This document shows positions 6,808 to 14,899 of a DNA stretch of 33,403 nucleotides, one piece after another. Below the pieces are notes generated by a model that saw nothing but the letters and a program-made list of their open reading frames with translations, was not told the DNA's origin and did no database searches. Where the stretch lies: positions 1 through 33,403 of IMG/VR virus record IMGVR_UViG_3300008267_000720; one strand, written 5' to 3'. The stretch's first letter is position 1, and each line of letters starts with the position of its first letter. The position numbers were made by a program, and so were the translations under genes. The DNA is from a virus.

Positions 6808-8712
6808 ATGTCCACAGACATCGTCATCATCCCATACGACGCGAACCCGACGCTGACGCTGCTGAACTGCCAGATTGAGCAGTACAGCAACGAGCCTGTG
6901 TTCGCGCAGGACGGCATGACTGTCGAGAGCACCCGTTTGGCTATCTCGGGGACATGCATCATCGACAACACGGCGAGCATCAATGTCTCGCAAAATCTGG
7001 AACGGGCCTCGCAGCGGTGCTCGTCCATCGTGATGACCGTTGGCGGGTCATCGCTCATCAATCTGACCGCGGGTGAGAGCAACATCAAGGGGCCGTTCCT
7101 GAAGTTGAACGCGACGCAGGTTGTTGGAGCACAGGGTCTGTGTCTTGTTCGGTTTGAGATCAACGACACCTATCCGGTGTGCCGAACCTCGCCGCTGCTC
7201 TCGCACACTTGGACGCAGACCATGTCGCTCGACATGGCGGGTCATGCGACGCGCACGGTGAATGGCACGCTCCGCGCATGGATGAACAAGGACGGCGCAC
7301 AGACGCTGGTTCCACAAGACGCATCGGGGTGGATCAACCGTTCTGGGTACGCGGACCTGTTCCGAGATCCGATTTTGCCCGATGTGCCGGGGTACGGATG
7401 GCGTCGCGAGTCGCAGCAGTTCGCCTACGACGCGACCAGCACCGGGCTGGTGTATCAGTTCGTGGATCGTCAGTACGCATACGACCTGCCGGACGGGGTG
7501 CGTGTAGGCGACATGGAGTTCTCATACGAGCGGAACCTCGACAACCCGGGCGTCGCGAACATCTCGTTCTCGTGCGACCTTGAGGGCGACCTCTCGCTGA
7601 CTCTCATCAGCACCTATGCAGCCGGAGCGCAACCTACGACGGGCAACCGCTACCTGCTCGCGCAGGCAATCGCCCTGAGCAAGACGCGAATCAACGCCAA
7701 CTACGGCGGATGCCTCGTCACCCGTCTGCGTGTCACCGAGAGAGACATGCTGTCGGGGTTCAAGATCCGTCTTGAAATCGACGCGCAGATGTATCCGACC
7801 CTCAACAACGAGGTCACGACCGAAATCGCTCCGATTGCTTGGATGGTTGGACAGCGGTTTGAGGTCACGCGTTCGATCTCGCGCACGATGTCGCCCTACG
7901 GCCCGTATGCAGGCATCCCACATGAAGACGGTCCGGGAGAGGGCCAGCAGGGCAACAGGTACGCGATGGTTCCGCATTGGATCAGCAATGCGCTGCAGGA
8001 CATGGAGTGTCCCAACGGCGCATACCCGCTGCCAAAAAGCCTGCTGCTGATGTTTGAAGGCACGAACGACTACGGCAATGTGAATGTTGCCGTGGGTGTC
8101 GATCAGGCTGGCGTCACGGCGATCAACCAGCAGTTTGCAGGCAGGTACAAGGCCGACCAGAAGCAGGATGCCGACGAAGAATCCAGCGGAATCGACTACA
8201 CGCAGATCATCTCGCACAACCTCTCGCTGACCAATGCGAACTACGACACGGGCATGGTGCGCCTGTCCACGATGTATCTCGACAAGGCGGACATCGTGCT
8301 GCAGGTGGGCAAGCCCGTGGTGCGAGTCAAGGAACATCTGGAGGTCGCCAAGGCGAACACCGCTCCGACCAAGGTGTTCCGACCGCTTCCTGCTGGCGCT
8401 ATCCTCATATCAGAAAACTACGATGTCTCGTTCGGGAAGTTCGACACGCAGGGGCAACGCATGTTCGTCGGGTCGTTTGATCGCGAGTTCCAGATGTACG
8501 ATCCCGGCGGCGCGTCCGGCAACGGGTTCTCCACCCAGACCAGCGTCTCGGCGGGACAGGTCCGTGCGTGGGCCGCGCCGAACGGGAAACTCAATCCGAC
8601 TCTGGCGCAGATCGCGACGAACGCGTCGCAGGGTTCCACGGCAAGCGTGTTCGGCTCGCAGCCTGTTGCGGCGCTCTCATACCTGACGCCGGGGGAGACA
8701 TTCGTCACATGA
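6808..8712 (+). CDS. Large minor tail protein, unrecognised
   Basis: This 634-residue, strand-rich protein follows the tape measure, the usual place for distal tail or baseplate proteins. It has many aromatic-polar alternations and no signal peptide or membrane segment. I recognise no family. Its order (tape measure, this gene, then another large tail gene) suggests a distal tail or hub component. A weak AGGCAC lies before the ATG. It ends in an ATGA overlap with the next gene, so the two products are probably made in matched amounts. Confidence 0.55.
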   Translation: MSTDIVIIPYDANPTLTLLNCQIEQYSNEPVFAQDGMTVESTRLAISGTCIIDNTASINVSQNLERASQRCSSIVMTVGGSSLINLTAGESNIKGPFLKLNATQVVGAQGLCLVRFEINDTYPVCRTSPLLSHTWTQTMSLDMAGHATRTVNGTLRAWMNKDGAQTLVPQDASGWINRSGYADLFRDPILPDVPGYGWRRESQQFAYDATSTGLVYQFVDRQYAYDLPDGVRVGDMEFSYERNLDNPGVANISFSCDLEGDLSLTLISTYAAGAQPTTGNRYLLAQAIALSKTRINANYGGCLVTRLRVTERDMLSGFKIRLEIDAQMYPTLNNEVTTEIAPIAWMVGQRFEVTRSISRTMSPYGPYAGIPHEDGPGEGQQGNRYAMVPHWISNALQDMECPNGAYPLPKSLLLMFEGTNDYGNVNVAVGVDQAGVTAINQQFAGRYKADQKQDADEESSGIDYTQIISHNLSLTNANYDTGMVRLSTMYLDKADIVLQVGKPVVRVKEHLEVAKANTAPTKVFRPLPAGAILISENYDVSFGKFDTQGQRMFVGSFDREFQMYDPGGASGNGFSTQTSVSAGQVRAWAAPNGKLNPTLAQIATNASQGSTASVFGSQPVAALSYLTPGETFVT

Positions 8713-10694
8713 TCGAAGCATGGTTTGAGACCTTTCACGACCCAGCGAAGATCATTCCCGCGATCCTCCCGACCGAGGAGGTTGCGGACATCGCGCAGGC
8801 CGCGGGAATCGGCGCGGACGAACTGTTCAGCATTGAGATTCCCGGCGGCGCGTCCCGGCATTCGCGGGTTCGCGTGCTGGTGAATGTGGCGGATATCGCA
8901 GACCTCTACTCGTCGCAGGCGACAATTGACGGTGAGGTGTACAAGGCGACAGCAATGTTCCGCTGGCGCGAGTCGAGCATCGCGCAGGCCCCTGTACCGA
9001 AGATGCTGGTATGGCTGCGGCCCCCTCGGCCTGTCCTACTGCATCCGATGCTGGATGGAGTCCCCGCCGTGGCGACAAGTCGCGGCGTCATGGCCGTCGA
9101 GGCGGTCGATGCGCGATGGCTCTGGCAGCAGCGCAGAAACTTTGATGGCCCAGTTCCGACGCAGACGAGCCTAGATGAACGGTGGACCGTGACTGCGTCC
9201 ACGGAGTGGGTTGACATCATTGATGTCCTAAATTATTGCGTAGGTTCGTTGGACCCGAGTGATCTGGTAGACATCAGCGCGATTGTCGTTGGGTCAACGC
9301 TCGACCCATTGATCAACGGCGACAGGCTGACGAATCTGTCGTTTCAGCCGGATCACAGCATCGCGATGATCCTTGACATGGCCCTGAGCGCAGCGGGTTT
9401 CGTGCTGATATTTGATCCTGCGTTCGACGATGACTATCCCTTTGGTAAGTATGTTGCCGTCCAGATCAAGGATGAGCGCACGCTCCTCGGCAATTGGATG
9501 AACCAGACCTACGGCAAGCGAGCGCACGCGGGAGGACTTGAGCCTCCGAGCGGGACGACGAACGCCGTCGAGGAACTGATGAACCAATGGGTTCGCACGG
9601 CAGACACGCAGGTCAATCGACTTCCCGAGGAGGTCGCGGTTATGCATCGCAAGGGCTTTGTCGAGGCCCAGACCGACTACGCAAACCTCGGATCCGACCA
9701 CTTGCTTGACGAGAACGCATGGGAGGCGGCGGTCAACATGGGACCGCTATCAGTCGCCACGAACGACACCAGCACCCACGAAATGGAAACCATATTGACG
9801 GCACGCGTCCGCGCAGATTTCCCGTACGCGATGCCGGACGCCATGCTTGGGTACGAACCACGCGGCATCGCGGCTAAGGACAACGGAACTCTGGTGGATT
9901 CCGGAATTGCCCAGCCAGAGTGGTTCTACCTGCCCTACGACATTGCGGTCGCGGCGCTGCTCGCTCGTCGCACCGAGATGTGCTGGGGTCGCATTGGCTG
10001 GGCGGGTTGGCCGACCTCCATGCCTGCCGGAGCGTATCGCGGGACCATGTGGAGGTTCAGTCTGACGCTGCGCAACGGCGATGCCGTTCCGATGTGCATG
10101 ACGGAGGCCAGCGAAGAGGATTGGATCTTCGGCGCGAGCGTCAGCCCAGAGAGGGACATCCGCAACATCGTGTTCCCACGCGGAAACCTGCGGGTGAACA
10201 GGCTTTACAACGGCGCGCTGATGATGTCGGTCGCGCCGCCCAACTGCCGGGTGTTTCCGGCAAAGATCACGGCCTCGACGCGCTGTGGCGTCAGCGGCAA
10301 CGCCTACTGGTCGTGGACCTATGAGTTTGAGGAGGTCGAGCCAAACCCAATCTCCTGCAACCCGTTGGTGCGGACGATTAATGCGGCCACGATGTACTGC
10401 CAGCGCAGGCAGACCGACCGCGGGACCGCGACATTCCTCGCTCGCAACCTCGCGGAGGCTGGCAACATCTATGTCGCCGCGGCGAACTCGGGGAACCGCA
10501 TTGCGCCCGGGGTGCTGCAGAGCGCCTACGCCAGCGCGACCATTGAACCCCTGCCCATCAGCATCGGAACGGTGGTGATGATGTGCGAGCACTACCTGAC
10601 GATGTACATCAACGATAGCGCGCCCTTCCCGCCGTACAATCGTGAGTATTGGTTCGTGATGCCGAACGCCGTCAATGTGGTCTGCAACCCGTAG
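8709..10694 (+). CDS. Large tail hub/baseplate-type protein, unrecognised
   Basis: The product is 661 residues, starting at ATG 8709 (ATGA overlap with the preceding stop) and beginning M-I-E-A-W-F-E-T-F. An in-frame ATG at 8568 lies inside the previous gene and is not used here. The protein mixes beta-rich stretches with a central part ending Y-D-I-A-V-A-A-L-L-A-R-R, and has several Trp-rich motifs (W-G-R-I-G-W-A-G-W). By position it is the second large tail-tip protein and a candidate hub or adhesin carrier. I cannot assign a family. Confidence 0.55.
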   Translation: MIEAWFETFHDPAKIIPAILPTEEVADIAQAAGIGADELFSIEIPGGASRHSRVRVLVNVADIADLYSSQATIDGEVYKATAMFRWRESSIAQAPVPKMLVWLRPPRPVLLHPMLDGVPAVATSRGVMAVEAVDARWLWQQRRNFDGPVPTQTSLDERWTVTASTEWVDIIDVLNYCVGSLDPSDLVDISAIVVGSTLDPLINGDRLTNLSFQPDHSIAMILDMALSAAGFVLIFDPAFDDDYPFGKYVAVQIKDERTLLGNWMNQTYGKRAHAGGLEPPSGTTNAVEELMNQWVRTADTQVNRLPEEVAVMHRKGFVEAQTDYANLGSDHLLDENAWEAAVNMGPLSVATNDTSTHEMETILTARVRADFPYAMPDAMLGYEPRGIAAKDNGTLVDSGIAQPEWFYLPYDIAVAALLARRTEMCWGRIGWAGWPTSMPAGAYRGTMWRFSLTLRNGDAVPMCMTEASEEDWIFGASVSPERDIRNIVFPRGNLRVNRLYNGALMMSVAPPNCRVFPAKITASTRCGVSGNAYWSWTYEFEEVEPNPISCNPLVRTINAATMYCQRRQTDRGTATFLARNLAEAGNIYVAAANSGNRIAPGVLQSAYASATIEPLPISIGTVVMMCEHYLTMYINDSAPFPPYNREYWFVMPNAVNVVCNP

Positions 10695-10703
10695 GAGCCG
10701 AGC

Positions 10704-11045
10704 ATGGCAAGCGTGGACAAGTGGAACATCGTGTTTGCGCGGGGTGCGACCTACACGCAGACGATCACCGTGACGGGCGTGGCGAACATCGCGACGGCGA
10801 CCGAGTGGCGCATCCGCTGCGCCTTCCCCAACGAGCCGGAGTTCCTGCTCGCGACCACCAACAACGGCCTGATGATTGCTGGCGCGACGACCTCTCAGAA
10901 GGTCCTCGTCGTGCCTGCGGCGACGACCGCGCTGTTCGACCTAGGCAACGCTCGGTTTGACTTTGAGGTCGCGTTCCCGGACGGCTCGGTCAGCCGCTAC
11001 ATCAGCAACGGCCTGTGTCAGATCAACCCAGAGGTGGGCGCATGA
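10704..11045 (+). CDS. Small baseplate/fibre-attachment protein (BppU-like N-terminus)
   Basis: This 113-residue protein begins with W-N-I-V-F-A-R-G-A-T-Y-T-Q-T-I-T-V-T. This pattern recurs at the start of small phage tail proteins and of BppU-type upper baseplate proteins, where it forms a beta-sandwich that docks fibres to the tail tip. A GGAG site precedes the ATG. It overlaps the following fibre-like gene by ATGA, which supports a docking partner for that protein. Confidence 0.5.
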   Translation: MASVDKWNIVFARGATYTQTITVTGVANIATATEWRIRCAFPNEPEFLLATTNNGLMIAGATTSQKVLVVPAATTALFDLGNARFDFEVAFPDGSVSRYISNGLCQINPEVGA

Positions 11046-11590
11046 GCGTCGAAATAACGGTCACGGACAGCGGGGTGGTCATCGATGTCAGCCCGTCCGG
11101 CATCGGGGTGGTTGGGGTGGGCATTCCCACGGGCGGCACGACCGGGCAGGTGTTGACAAAGACCAGCGCAACGAACTACGCGGTTGCGTGGCAGACCCCG
11201 AGCGCAGGCGCTCTGGCGAACAACTGGACGACGCTGGGGGCCAACATCACCCTGAGCGCAGGAAACTGGGGAGATGCCCTATCGCTGACCCTGTCGGCGG
11301 GAACTTGGCTGGTGCTGGGGAATGCGACTGCGGCCCCCGGCACAAACCAGCAGGACATCTCGGTGCGCCTGTTCAATTCGACCGCCTCAACGACCCTCAG
11401 CAGCACCAGCATGCACGCGGAGCACAGCAACGAGCCGCACGCGCTCGCGGCGACGGCGATTGTGACGCTCTCCCTGTCCTCGGTTGTCAAGTTGCAACTG
11501 CGCTGCGAGTCATCCCCGGGGACGGTGTATGCGAACTCCGAGGGCCTAGGGAACACCAGCACGACGCTCGCAGCGGTGCAGATCGGCTGA
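11042..11590 (+). CDS. Tail fibre/receptor-binding protein with jelly-roll-like head
   Basis: The product is 182 residues from ATG 11042. Residues ~25-50 read G-I-P-T-G-G-T-T-G-Q-V-L-T-K-T followed by Y-A-V-A-W-Q-T-P, a very common connector in phage tail fibres. The last ~110 residues are Thr/Ser/Ala-rich strands ending in A-A-V-Q-I-G, like a trimeric C1q/jelly-roll receptor-binding head. It is the last gene before the lysis cluster and most likely contacts the host surface. Its small size suggests a short fibre. Confidence 0.6.
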   Translation: MSVEITVTDSGVVIDVSPSGIGVVGVGIPTGGTTGQVLTKTSATNYAVAWQTPSAGALANNWTTLGANITLSAGNWGDALSLTLSAGTWLVLGNATAAPGTNQQDISVRLFNSTASTTLSSTSMHAEHSNEPHALAATAIVTLSLSSVVKLQLRCESSPGTVYANSEGLGNTSTTLAAVQIG

Positions 11591-11596
11591 TACGAT
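11588..11596 (+). promoter_or_regulatory. Extended -10-like box TGATACGAT before the lysis cluster
   Basis: The stop codon TGA of the fibre gene is also the TG-n of an extended -10 box, followed by TACGAT. The same nonamer occurs before the polyprotein gene at 25997. Here the next ATG is 16 nt away and has its own AGGTGGAG, so this copy may drive either a short-leader mRNA or one starting at GTG 11601. No clear -35 is seen. Confidence 0.4.
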
Positions 11597-11612
11597 CTAG
11601 GTGGAGACCCCT

Positions 11613-11804
11613 ATGGACTTCGACCAGTTCGGCGGCATCATTGCACCCATCGCAACCATAATCGCGGCCAGCAGTTGGCTGCATAATTCGCTCAACAAGA
11701 TCGCGATCAAGGTCGAGGTCATGAACGCGAAATTGGATGACTACGGCCAGCGCATCAGCCGCATTGAGCAGGAACTCGACCAAATTCGGAGGAGGCAGCC
11801 ATGA
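11613..11804 (+). CDS. Small membrane-anchored coiled-coil protein (lysis-associated)
   Basis: The product is 63 residues from ATG 11613, with AGGTGGAG six nt upstream; GTG 11601 would add four residues. An N-terminal hydrophobic segment (G-G-I-I-A-P-I-A-T-I-I-A-A-S-S-W-L) is followed by a charged heptad-like helix (M-N-A-K-L-D-D-Y-G-Q-R-I-S-R-I-E-Q-E-L). Proteins of this shape sit next to holins and may regulate or anchor the lysis complex. It overlaps the holin candidate by ATGA. Confidence 0.55.
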   Translation: MDFDQFGGIIAPIATIIAASSWLHNSLNKIAIKVEVMNAKLDDYGQRISRIEQELDQIRRRQP

Positions 11805-11980
11805 AGGACCGCAACACGACCGTCGCAGGCATTGGAGCCATTCTCGTCGCCATCGGCGGCATCCTGACGACGATGTTCGACGGCGACGGCAGCACGGTCC
11901 CCGACTACGCATCGGCGGCTGCGGCTCTCATCGCGGGCATCGGTCTCATCTTCGCGAAGGACGCGAAGAAGGATGCTTGA
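11801..11980 (+). CDS. Putative holin, two transmembrane segments
   Basis: This 59-residue protein starts at ATG 11801, overlapping the preceding TGA, with GGAGGCAGCC upstream. Residues ~8-25 (V-A-G-I-G-A-I-L-V-A-I-G-G-I-L) and ~38-52 (A-S-A-A-A-A-L-I-A-G-I-G-L-I-F) are hydrophobic and separated by a short acidic loop (D-G-D-G). The C-terminus is basic (K-D-A-K-K-D-A). Two membrane helices, small size and a charged tail match class II holins, which pierce the inner membrane to start lysis. It is followed by a lipoprotein gene. Confidence 0.65.
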   Translation: MKDRNTTVAGIGAILVAIGGILTTMFDGDGSTVPDYASAAAALIAGIGLIFAKDAKKDA

Positions 11981-12149
11981 GAGGCTGCTCCTTGCCCTCG
12001 CGGTTGCCATCATCGGCTGGCTGGAGAAACGCGCAGAGCGTGGACCGACTGCGGTCGATGCGACTCGCGATGACGGTCGCCTTGCTCGCGCTGGCGAGCG
12101 GGTTCGTCGCTGGATGCGGAAGCCGAACGATTCTCGTCCCGGAGAGTAG
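11973..12149 (+). CDS. Short membrane-tethered basic protein overlapping the lipoprotein gene (possible i-spanin-like)
   Basis: This 58-residue frame starts at ATG 11973 inside the end of the holin gene. It begins M-L-E-R-L-L-L-A-L-A-V-A-I-I-G-W-L, a likely membrane anchor, and continues as a very basic helix. The lipoprotein gene starts inside it in another frame, the same nested arrangement as Rz/Rz1 inner- and outer-membrane spanins. It is much shorter than a normal i-spanin and cannot span the periplasm alone, so the role is doubtful, although the overlap is clear. Confidence 0.45.
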   Translation: MLERLLLALAVAIIGWLEKRAERGPTAVDATRDDGRLARAGERVRRWMRKPNDSRPGE

Positions 12150-12291
12150 TCCCGTCCGCGTCGGCCCGAGTCTGCGAGGCCGCGTGTACGCGCTGGTTGA
12201 CAACGAGTGGCGACTGTCGCCCAATGCTGTGGAGATCCCCGAGGGCTGGTATCTAGTACCGCCGTCGTTTGTCGAGGGTCCGCACGAATGA
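12058..12291 (+). CDS. Lipoprotein, o-spanin-like, nested in the preceding frame
   Basis: This 77-residue protein starts at ATG 12058. Residues 1-20 form a signal peptide (M-R-L-A-M-T-V-A-L-L-A-L-A-S-G-F-V-A-G-C) with lipobox F-V-A-G-C. The mature part reads G-S-R-T-I-L-V-P-E-S-S-P-V-R-V-G and ends P-E-G-W-Y-L-V-P-P, a pattern seen in small phage lipoproteins beside holins. In diderm hosts such proteins sit in the outer membrane and help disrupt it at lysis. The start is confident because the signal peptide begins there. It overlaps the next ATG by ATGA. Confidence 0.65.
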   Translation: MRLAMTVALLALASGFVAGCGSRTILVPESSPVRVGPSLRGRVYALVDNEWRLSPNAVEIPEGWYLVPPSFVEGPHE

Positions 12292-12485
12292 GGATCCTGC
12301 GCCCTCTTGAGATCGCACGCCGGATCGGCTGCACGCCGAAATATGTTGGCTACCTAATCGACAGCGGAAAACTCCGCGGATACAGGCTCCCGGGGTCGCT
12401 GCATCGGCGCGTCCGCGAGGATGTCCTAGATGCATTCATTCGCGAGCGAATAGAGCAGAAGGGAACGCGCAAACATGGGATCTGA
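12288..12485 (+). CDS. Excisionase/MerR-like helix-turn-helix protein
   Basis: The product is 65 residues from ATG 12288 (ATGA overlap). It reads L-R-P-L-E-I-A-R-R-I-G-C-T-P-K-Y-V-G-Y-L, then G-K-L-R-G-Y-R-L-P-G, then R-R-V-R-E-D-V-L-D-A-F-I. This is the typical layout of a HTH_17 domain: a helix-turn-helix, a short wing and a C-terminal helix. Such proteins bind DNA as excisionases or regulators. No integrase is present, so a late transcriptional regulator is more likely than a true excisionase. It lies inside the late operon and overlaps the cysteine-rich gene by 11 nt. Confidence 0.7.
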   Translation: MRILRPLEIARRIGCTPKYVGYLIDSGKLRGYRLPGSLHRRVREDVLDAFIRERIEQKGTRKHGI

Positions 12486-14433
12486 GGTTCTCTCAGCGTG
12501 CTGCTGCGGCCAGACCGGACAATGCACTCTGCGTCCAACCGTGTTCGGGGAAACCATTGACACCGGGTGCTGTCACCTAGAGGACTCGCTCATCCTGTTT
12601 TGCGAGCGGCCCGGGTACAGCAACGAGCAATGGACGACTTGCGGAACAGGCATCGACACCGAGATCCACTACAGGGTCACAGGCGCGTCATGCGACCCCA
12701 TCGTCGCGCTCTACAAGTTCTACGATTGCTGGTATCGCGTCGCGTACGCGTTCGGCGGCGGCGCGGAACTGCTGTGCAACCTGCCGCGGCAATGCTCATT
12801 CCCGGGTTGCAGCGGTCCGCCGCCGAGCGGCACGACCTTCTGCGAGCCGCTGAATCAGGATTGGAACGGCGTCAGCGATCCCTGCTGTCAGGTGGTTCTG
12901 CCGACCTGCCAATGCCAGACCATCTGGTATTCGCTGCGTCAGCAGGCGGTCATCCGCGATCAGGATCCGCGCTACCCGTCCCCTTGCCGTTGGCTTGACG
13001 AGGTAGTGTGTCACGCCGGAGGGAATCCGGTGTGCGGCGGTCTCAGCCTCTACAACCAGTTTCTCGGCGTGGTGTTTTTTGAACGCGTGTGGAAGGTTCC
13101 CGATGGTCAGTTCGGCGGCGACTACTGCGACCCCGGCGTGCGCGTGTACATCCCGCCTTGCGACAACTGCACGGACGACTACGCACCGAACCCGAGCACG
13201 ACCGTCCCGTACTACATCGCGTATGCAGGCGCCGGAGTCCCGGTGTTCCTGTGCGACCTTGACGACGCGCTGAAGCGAGGAATCATCACGACGCAGGAGC
13301 GAACGGACCTGCTCAACGACCTGCTGGCGCAGGTGCAGCCCGATCAGGCGATCCTCCGCAAGATGCAGGCGTACTGGACCCCGGGAGACTACCGCGACGA
13401 GCAGGTCGCGGCGTGGCAGGAACTCTGCACGCGGTTCCCCGGCAGCGGGTACTGCTCCTGCCCGACGACGGCCTGCACGATGCCGATGCTTGGGCCGTTC
13501 CGCAAGCGATGCGTGCCGGATGTCTGCACGACGGGCGCACAGTCCTGCATCCTGTACAGCGACATGACCGACAGCGCGAAGGCGCTCAACTCGTCGTGTC
13601 AGTACGCGTACCCGGGTTCGTGTGCGTCGCAGGCCGACTACGACTACTGGGCCGAACGCCAATGGACCTACTGGCGCGGAGTCCCGGGCGGGTGGGCGTG
13701 GGGCAACTGGAGCGTGACGCCGGACGAGTTCAAGAGTGGTCTGGGCCGCAACGGTCTGGAGTGCATGAACGGGCTGCGGAACATGGAGCGGTGCGACCCC
13801 ACCTGCACCAATCTGCCGTGCCGACCGAGCGCGACAACCTGCTGCGGATGCAATCCGACCGTGCCGCCAGCCTGCACGCAATGCTCGGTGCAGGGCTGCT
13901 CGGACACCGTGGACAACTACGCGTGCTTCAAGGTCCAGAACTTCACCTGCAGCGGCCTTGCGGCGCAGCCTGAGTGCTACGGCGTGCAGTTCATCGGCTG
14001 GCAGTATTACGCTGAGACGAACCTGCAGCGACCGCCGGGTCAGGAGACGATTTTGAAGTGCCTGTACAACGCTCGCTCCTTCCTCGTCGGGGCGCAGCGC
14101 AGCGTGCAATGGGACGGCGTCTGTCCGATGTCGTGCGTCGCGGCATCGCCGCCGCTGGGCGTGTTCAAGAACTGGCCTGCGTTCGTTCCGGGGGCGCTGG
14201 GCGAGGGCGTGATCTGCGGCGCGATCAGCAACGGCCTCCCCGGCTACAGTCTGAGCAACCTCTGCTGCGGTCACCATTGCCCGTCGTTCGACAATGACAA
14301 CTGCGGCTGGTGGGAGGAACTGGAGGGGACAACCTCCACAATCCGTCGCCCCTGTGCGGCTGTCACCGCTTGCCCGACGCTTACGCCGCAGCAGACGGCC
14401 TGCATCGGATTCACCCCGGACTGCACCCCATGA
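12475..14433 (+). CDS. Giant cysteine-rich late protein, function unknown
   Basis: This 652-residue protein contains about 59 cysteines by manual count (roughly 9%), spread along its length as C-C-C, C-C, C-x-C and C-x-x-C groups (for example near residues 9-11, 31-32, 457-460 and 601-602). I see no signal peptide, membrane segment or recognised enzyme motif. It lacks regular repeats but is rich in Trp, Tyr, Pro and Gly, like extracellular disulfide-stabilised proteins. It follows the HTH gene in the late operon with an 11-nt overlap. It could be a virion surface protein that gains disulfides after release, a metal-binding protein or a lysis factor. The frame is supported by codon pattern and by coupling at both ends. 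Confidence 0.8.
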   Translation: MGSEVLSACCCGQTGQCTLRPTVFGETIDTGCCHLEDSLILFCERPGYSNEQWTTCGTGIDTEIHYRVTGASCDPIVALYKFYDCWYRVAYAFGGGAELLCNLPRQCSFPGCSGPPPSGTTFCEPLNQDWNGVSDPCCQVVLPTCQCQTIWYSLRQQAVIRDQDPRYPSPCRWLDEVVCHAGGNPVCGGLSLYNQFLGVVFFERVWKVPDGQFGGDYCDPGVRVYIPPCDNCTDDYAPNPSTTVPYYIAYAGAGVPVFLCDLDDALKRGIITTQERTDLLNDLLAQVQPDQAILRKMQAYWTPGDYRDEQVAAWQELCTRFPGSGYCSCPTTACTMPMLGPFRKRCVPDVCTTGAQSCILYSDMTDSAKALNSSCQYAYPGSCASQADYDYWAERQWTYWRGVPGGWAWGNWSVTPDEFKSGLGRNGLECMNGLRNMERCDPTCTNLPCRPSATTCCGCNPTVPPACTQCSVQGCSDTVDNYACFKVQNFTCSGLAAQPECYGVQFIGWQYYAETNLQRPPGQETILKCLYNARSFLVGAQRSVQWDGVCPMSCVAASPPLGVFKNWPAFVPGALGEGVICGAISNGLPGYSLSNLCCGHHCPSFDNDNCGWWEELEGTTSTIRRPCAAVTACPTLTPQQTACIGFTPDCTP

Positions 14434-14738
14434 GCACTCGACTCGGCTACATCCCCGACAACGCTGCGACGCGCATCACCGCGCAGCCGCCCGTCTCCCC
14501 CACGGACACCCCCGCATCCGAGCCTGAGCCGACCCGGATGCGGGGGCTGGGGGACCTCGTCCACCGGGTGCTCGACGCTGTAGGCGTGGTGCGGTTCGTC
14601 AAGGCGCGGGAGCAGCAGACCGGGAAGGAATGCGGCTGCAAGCGCCGCCGCGAGGCCCTGAACCGCGCCGTGCCGTTTAGCGGCGCAGGAGCCGCGCCAG
14701 AGCCTTCCGCTTCACGGACCCACTCGGAGCAGCCCTAG
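14430..14738 (+). CDS. Small C-x-C protein at the end of the late operon
   Basis: The product is 102 residues from ATG 14430 (ATGA overlap with the cysteine-rich gene). The ends are disordered and Pro/Ser/Ala-rich. The middle contains a helix and the motif E-C-G-C-K-R-R-R-E-A-L-N, which recurs in small uncharacterised phage proteins. The role is unknown; the C-x-C could bind metal. It is the last gene of the rightward arm and is followed by three hairpins. Confidence 0.6.
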   Translation: MSTRLGYIPDNAATRITAQPPVSPTDTPASEPEPTRMRGLGDLVHRVLDAVGVVRFVKAREQQTGKECGCKRRREALNRAVPFSGAGAAPEPSASRTHSEQP

Positions 14739-14760
14739 GCCGCAGGGCGCTTCAGACGGG

Positions 14761-14790
14761 CGCGTGGAGGGCAGGGACGCCCTCCGCGTG
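14761..14790 (+). terminator. Hairpin 1 between converging arms
   Basis: GGAGGGC (14766-14772) pairs with GCCCTCC (14779-14785). Five outer pairs, two of them G-U, extend it to about 12 bp around a 6-nt loop. It lies 22 nt after the last rightward stop. There is no U-tract, so it may stop RNA polymerase only weakly or protect the mRNA 3' end. Confidence 0.5.
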
Positions 14791-14801
14791 CATGAACGAA
14801 A

Positions 14802-14838
14802 CGACGACCCCCGGAGGAGCAATCGCCGGGGGTCGTCG
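14802..14838. terminator. Perfect 13-bp hairpin between converging arms (bidirectional)
   Basis: CGACGACCCCCGG (14802-14814) pairs perfectly with CCGGGGGTCGTCG (14826-14838) around an 11-nt loop. On the minus strand the stem is followed by TTTCGTT, giving a weak intrinsic terminator for leftward RNA. On the plus strand it lies at the end of the late operon. Its place between convergent operons fits a two-way terminator. Confidence 0.7.
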
Positions 14839-14870
14839 CTAGGGAGAAGATGGACCGGGAGGATAGCAGA

Positions 14871-14899
14871 GGGAGAGCCGGAACCGTTCCGGCCCTCCC
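14871..14899 (-). terminator. Hairpin after the last leftward gene
   Basis: GCCGGAA (14877-14883) pairs with TTCCGGC (14887-14893) around a CCG loop. After one mismatch, GGGAG (14871-14875) pairs with CTCCC (14895-14899). It begins 13 nt beyond the stop of the leftward gene ending at 14913, so it is the natural terminator for that transcript. Confidence 0.6.

Noticed and set aside
12796-14277. A 493-codon minus-strand open frame under the cysteine-rich gene
   Set aside because: It is a mirror of the plus-strand gene: no ribosome site, Arg/Val/Ala-rich. The plus frame is coupled to its neighbours at both ends.
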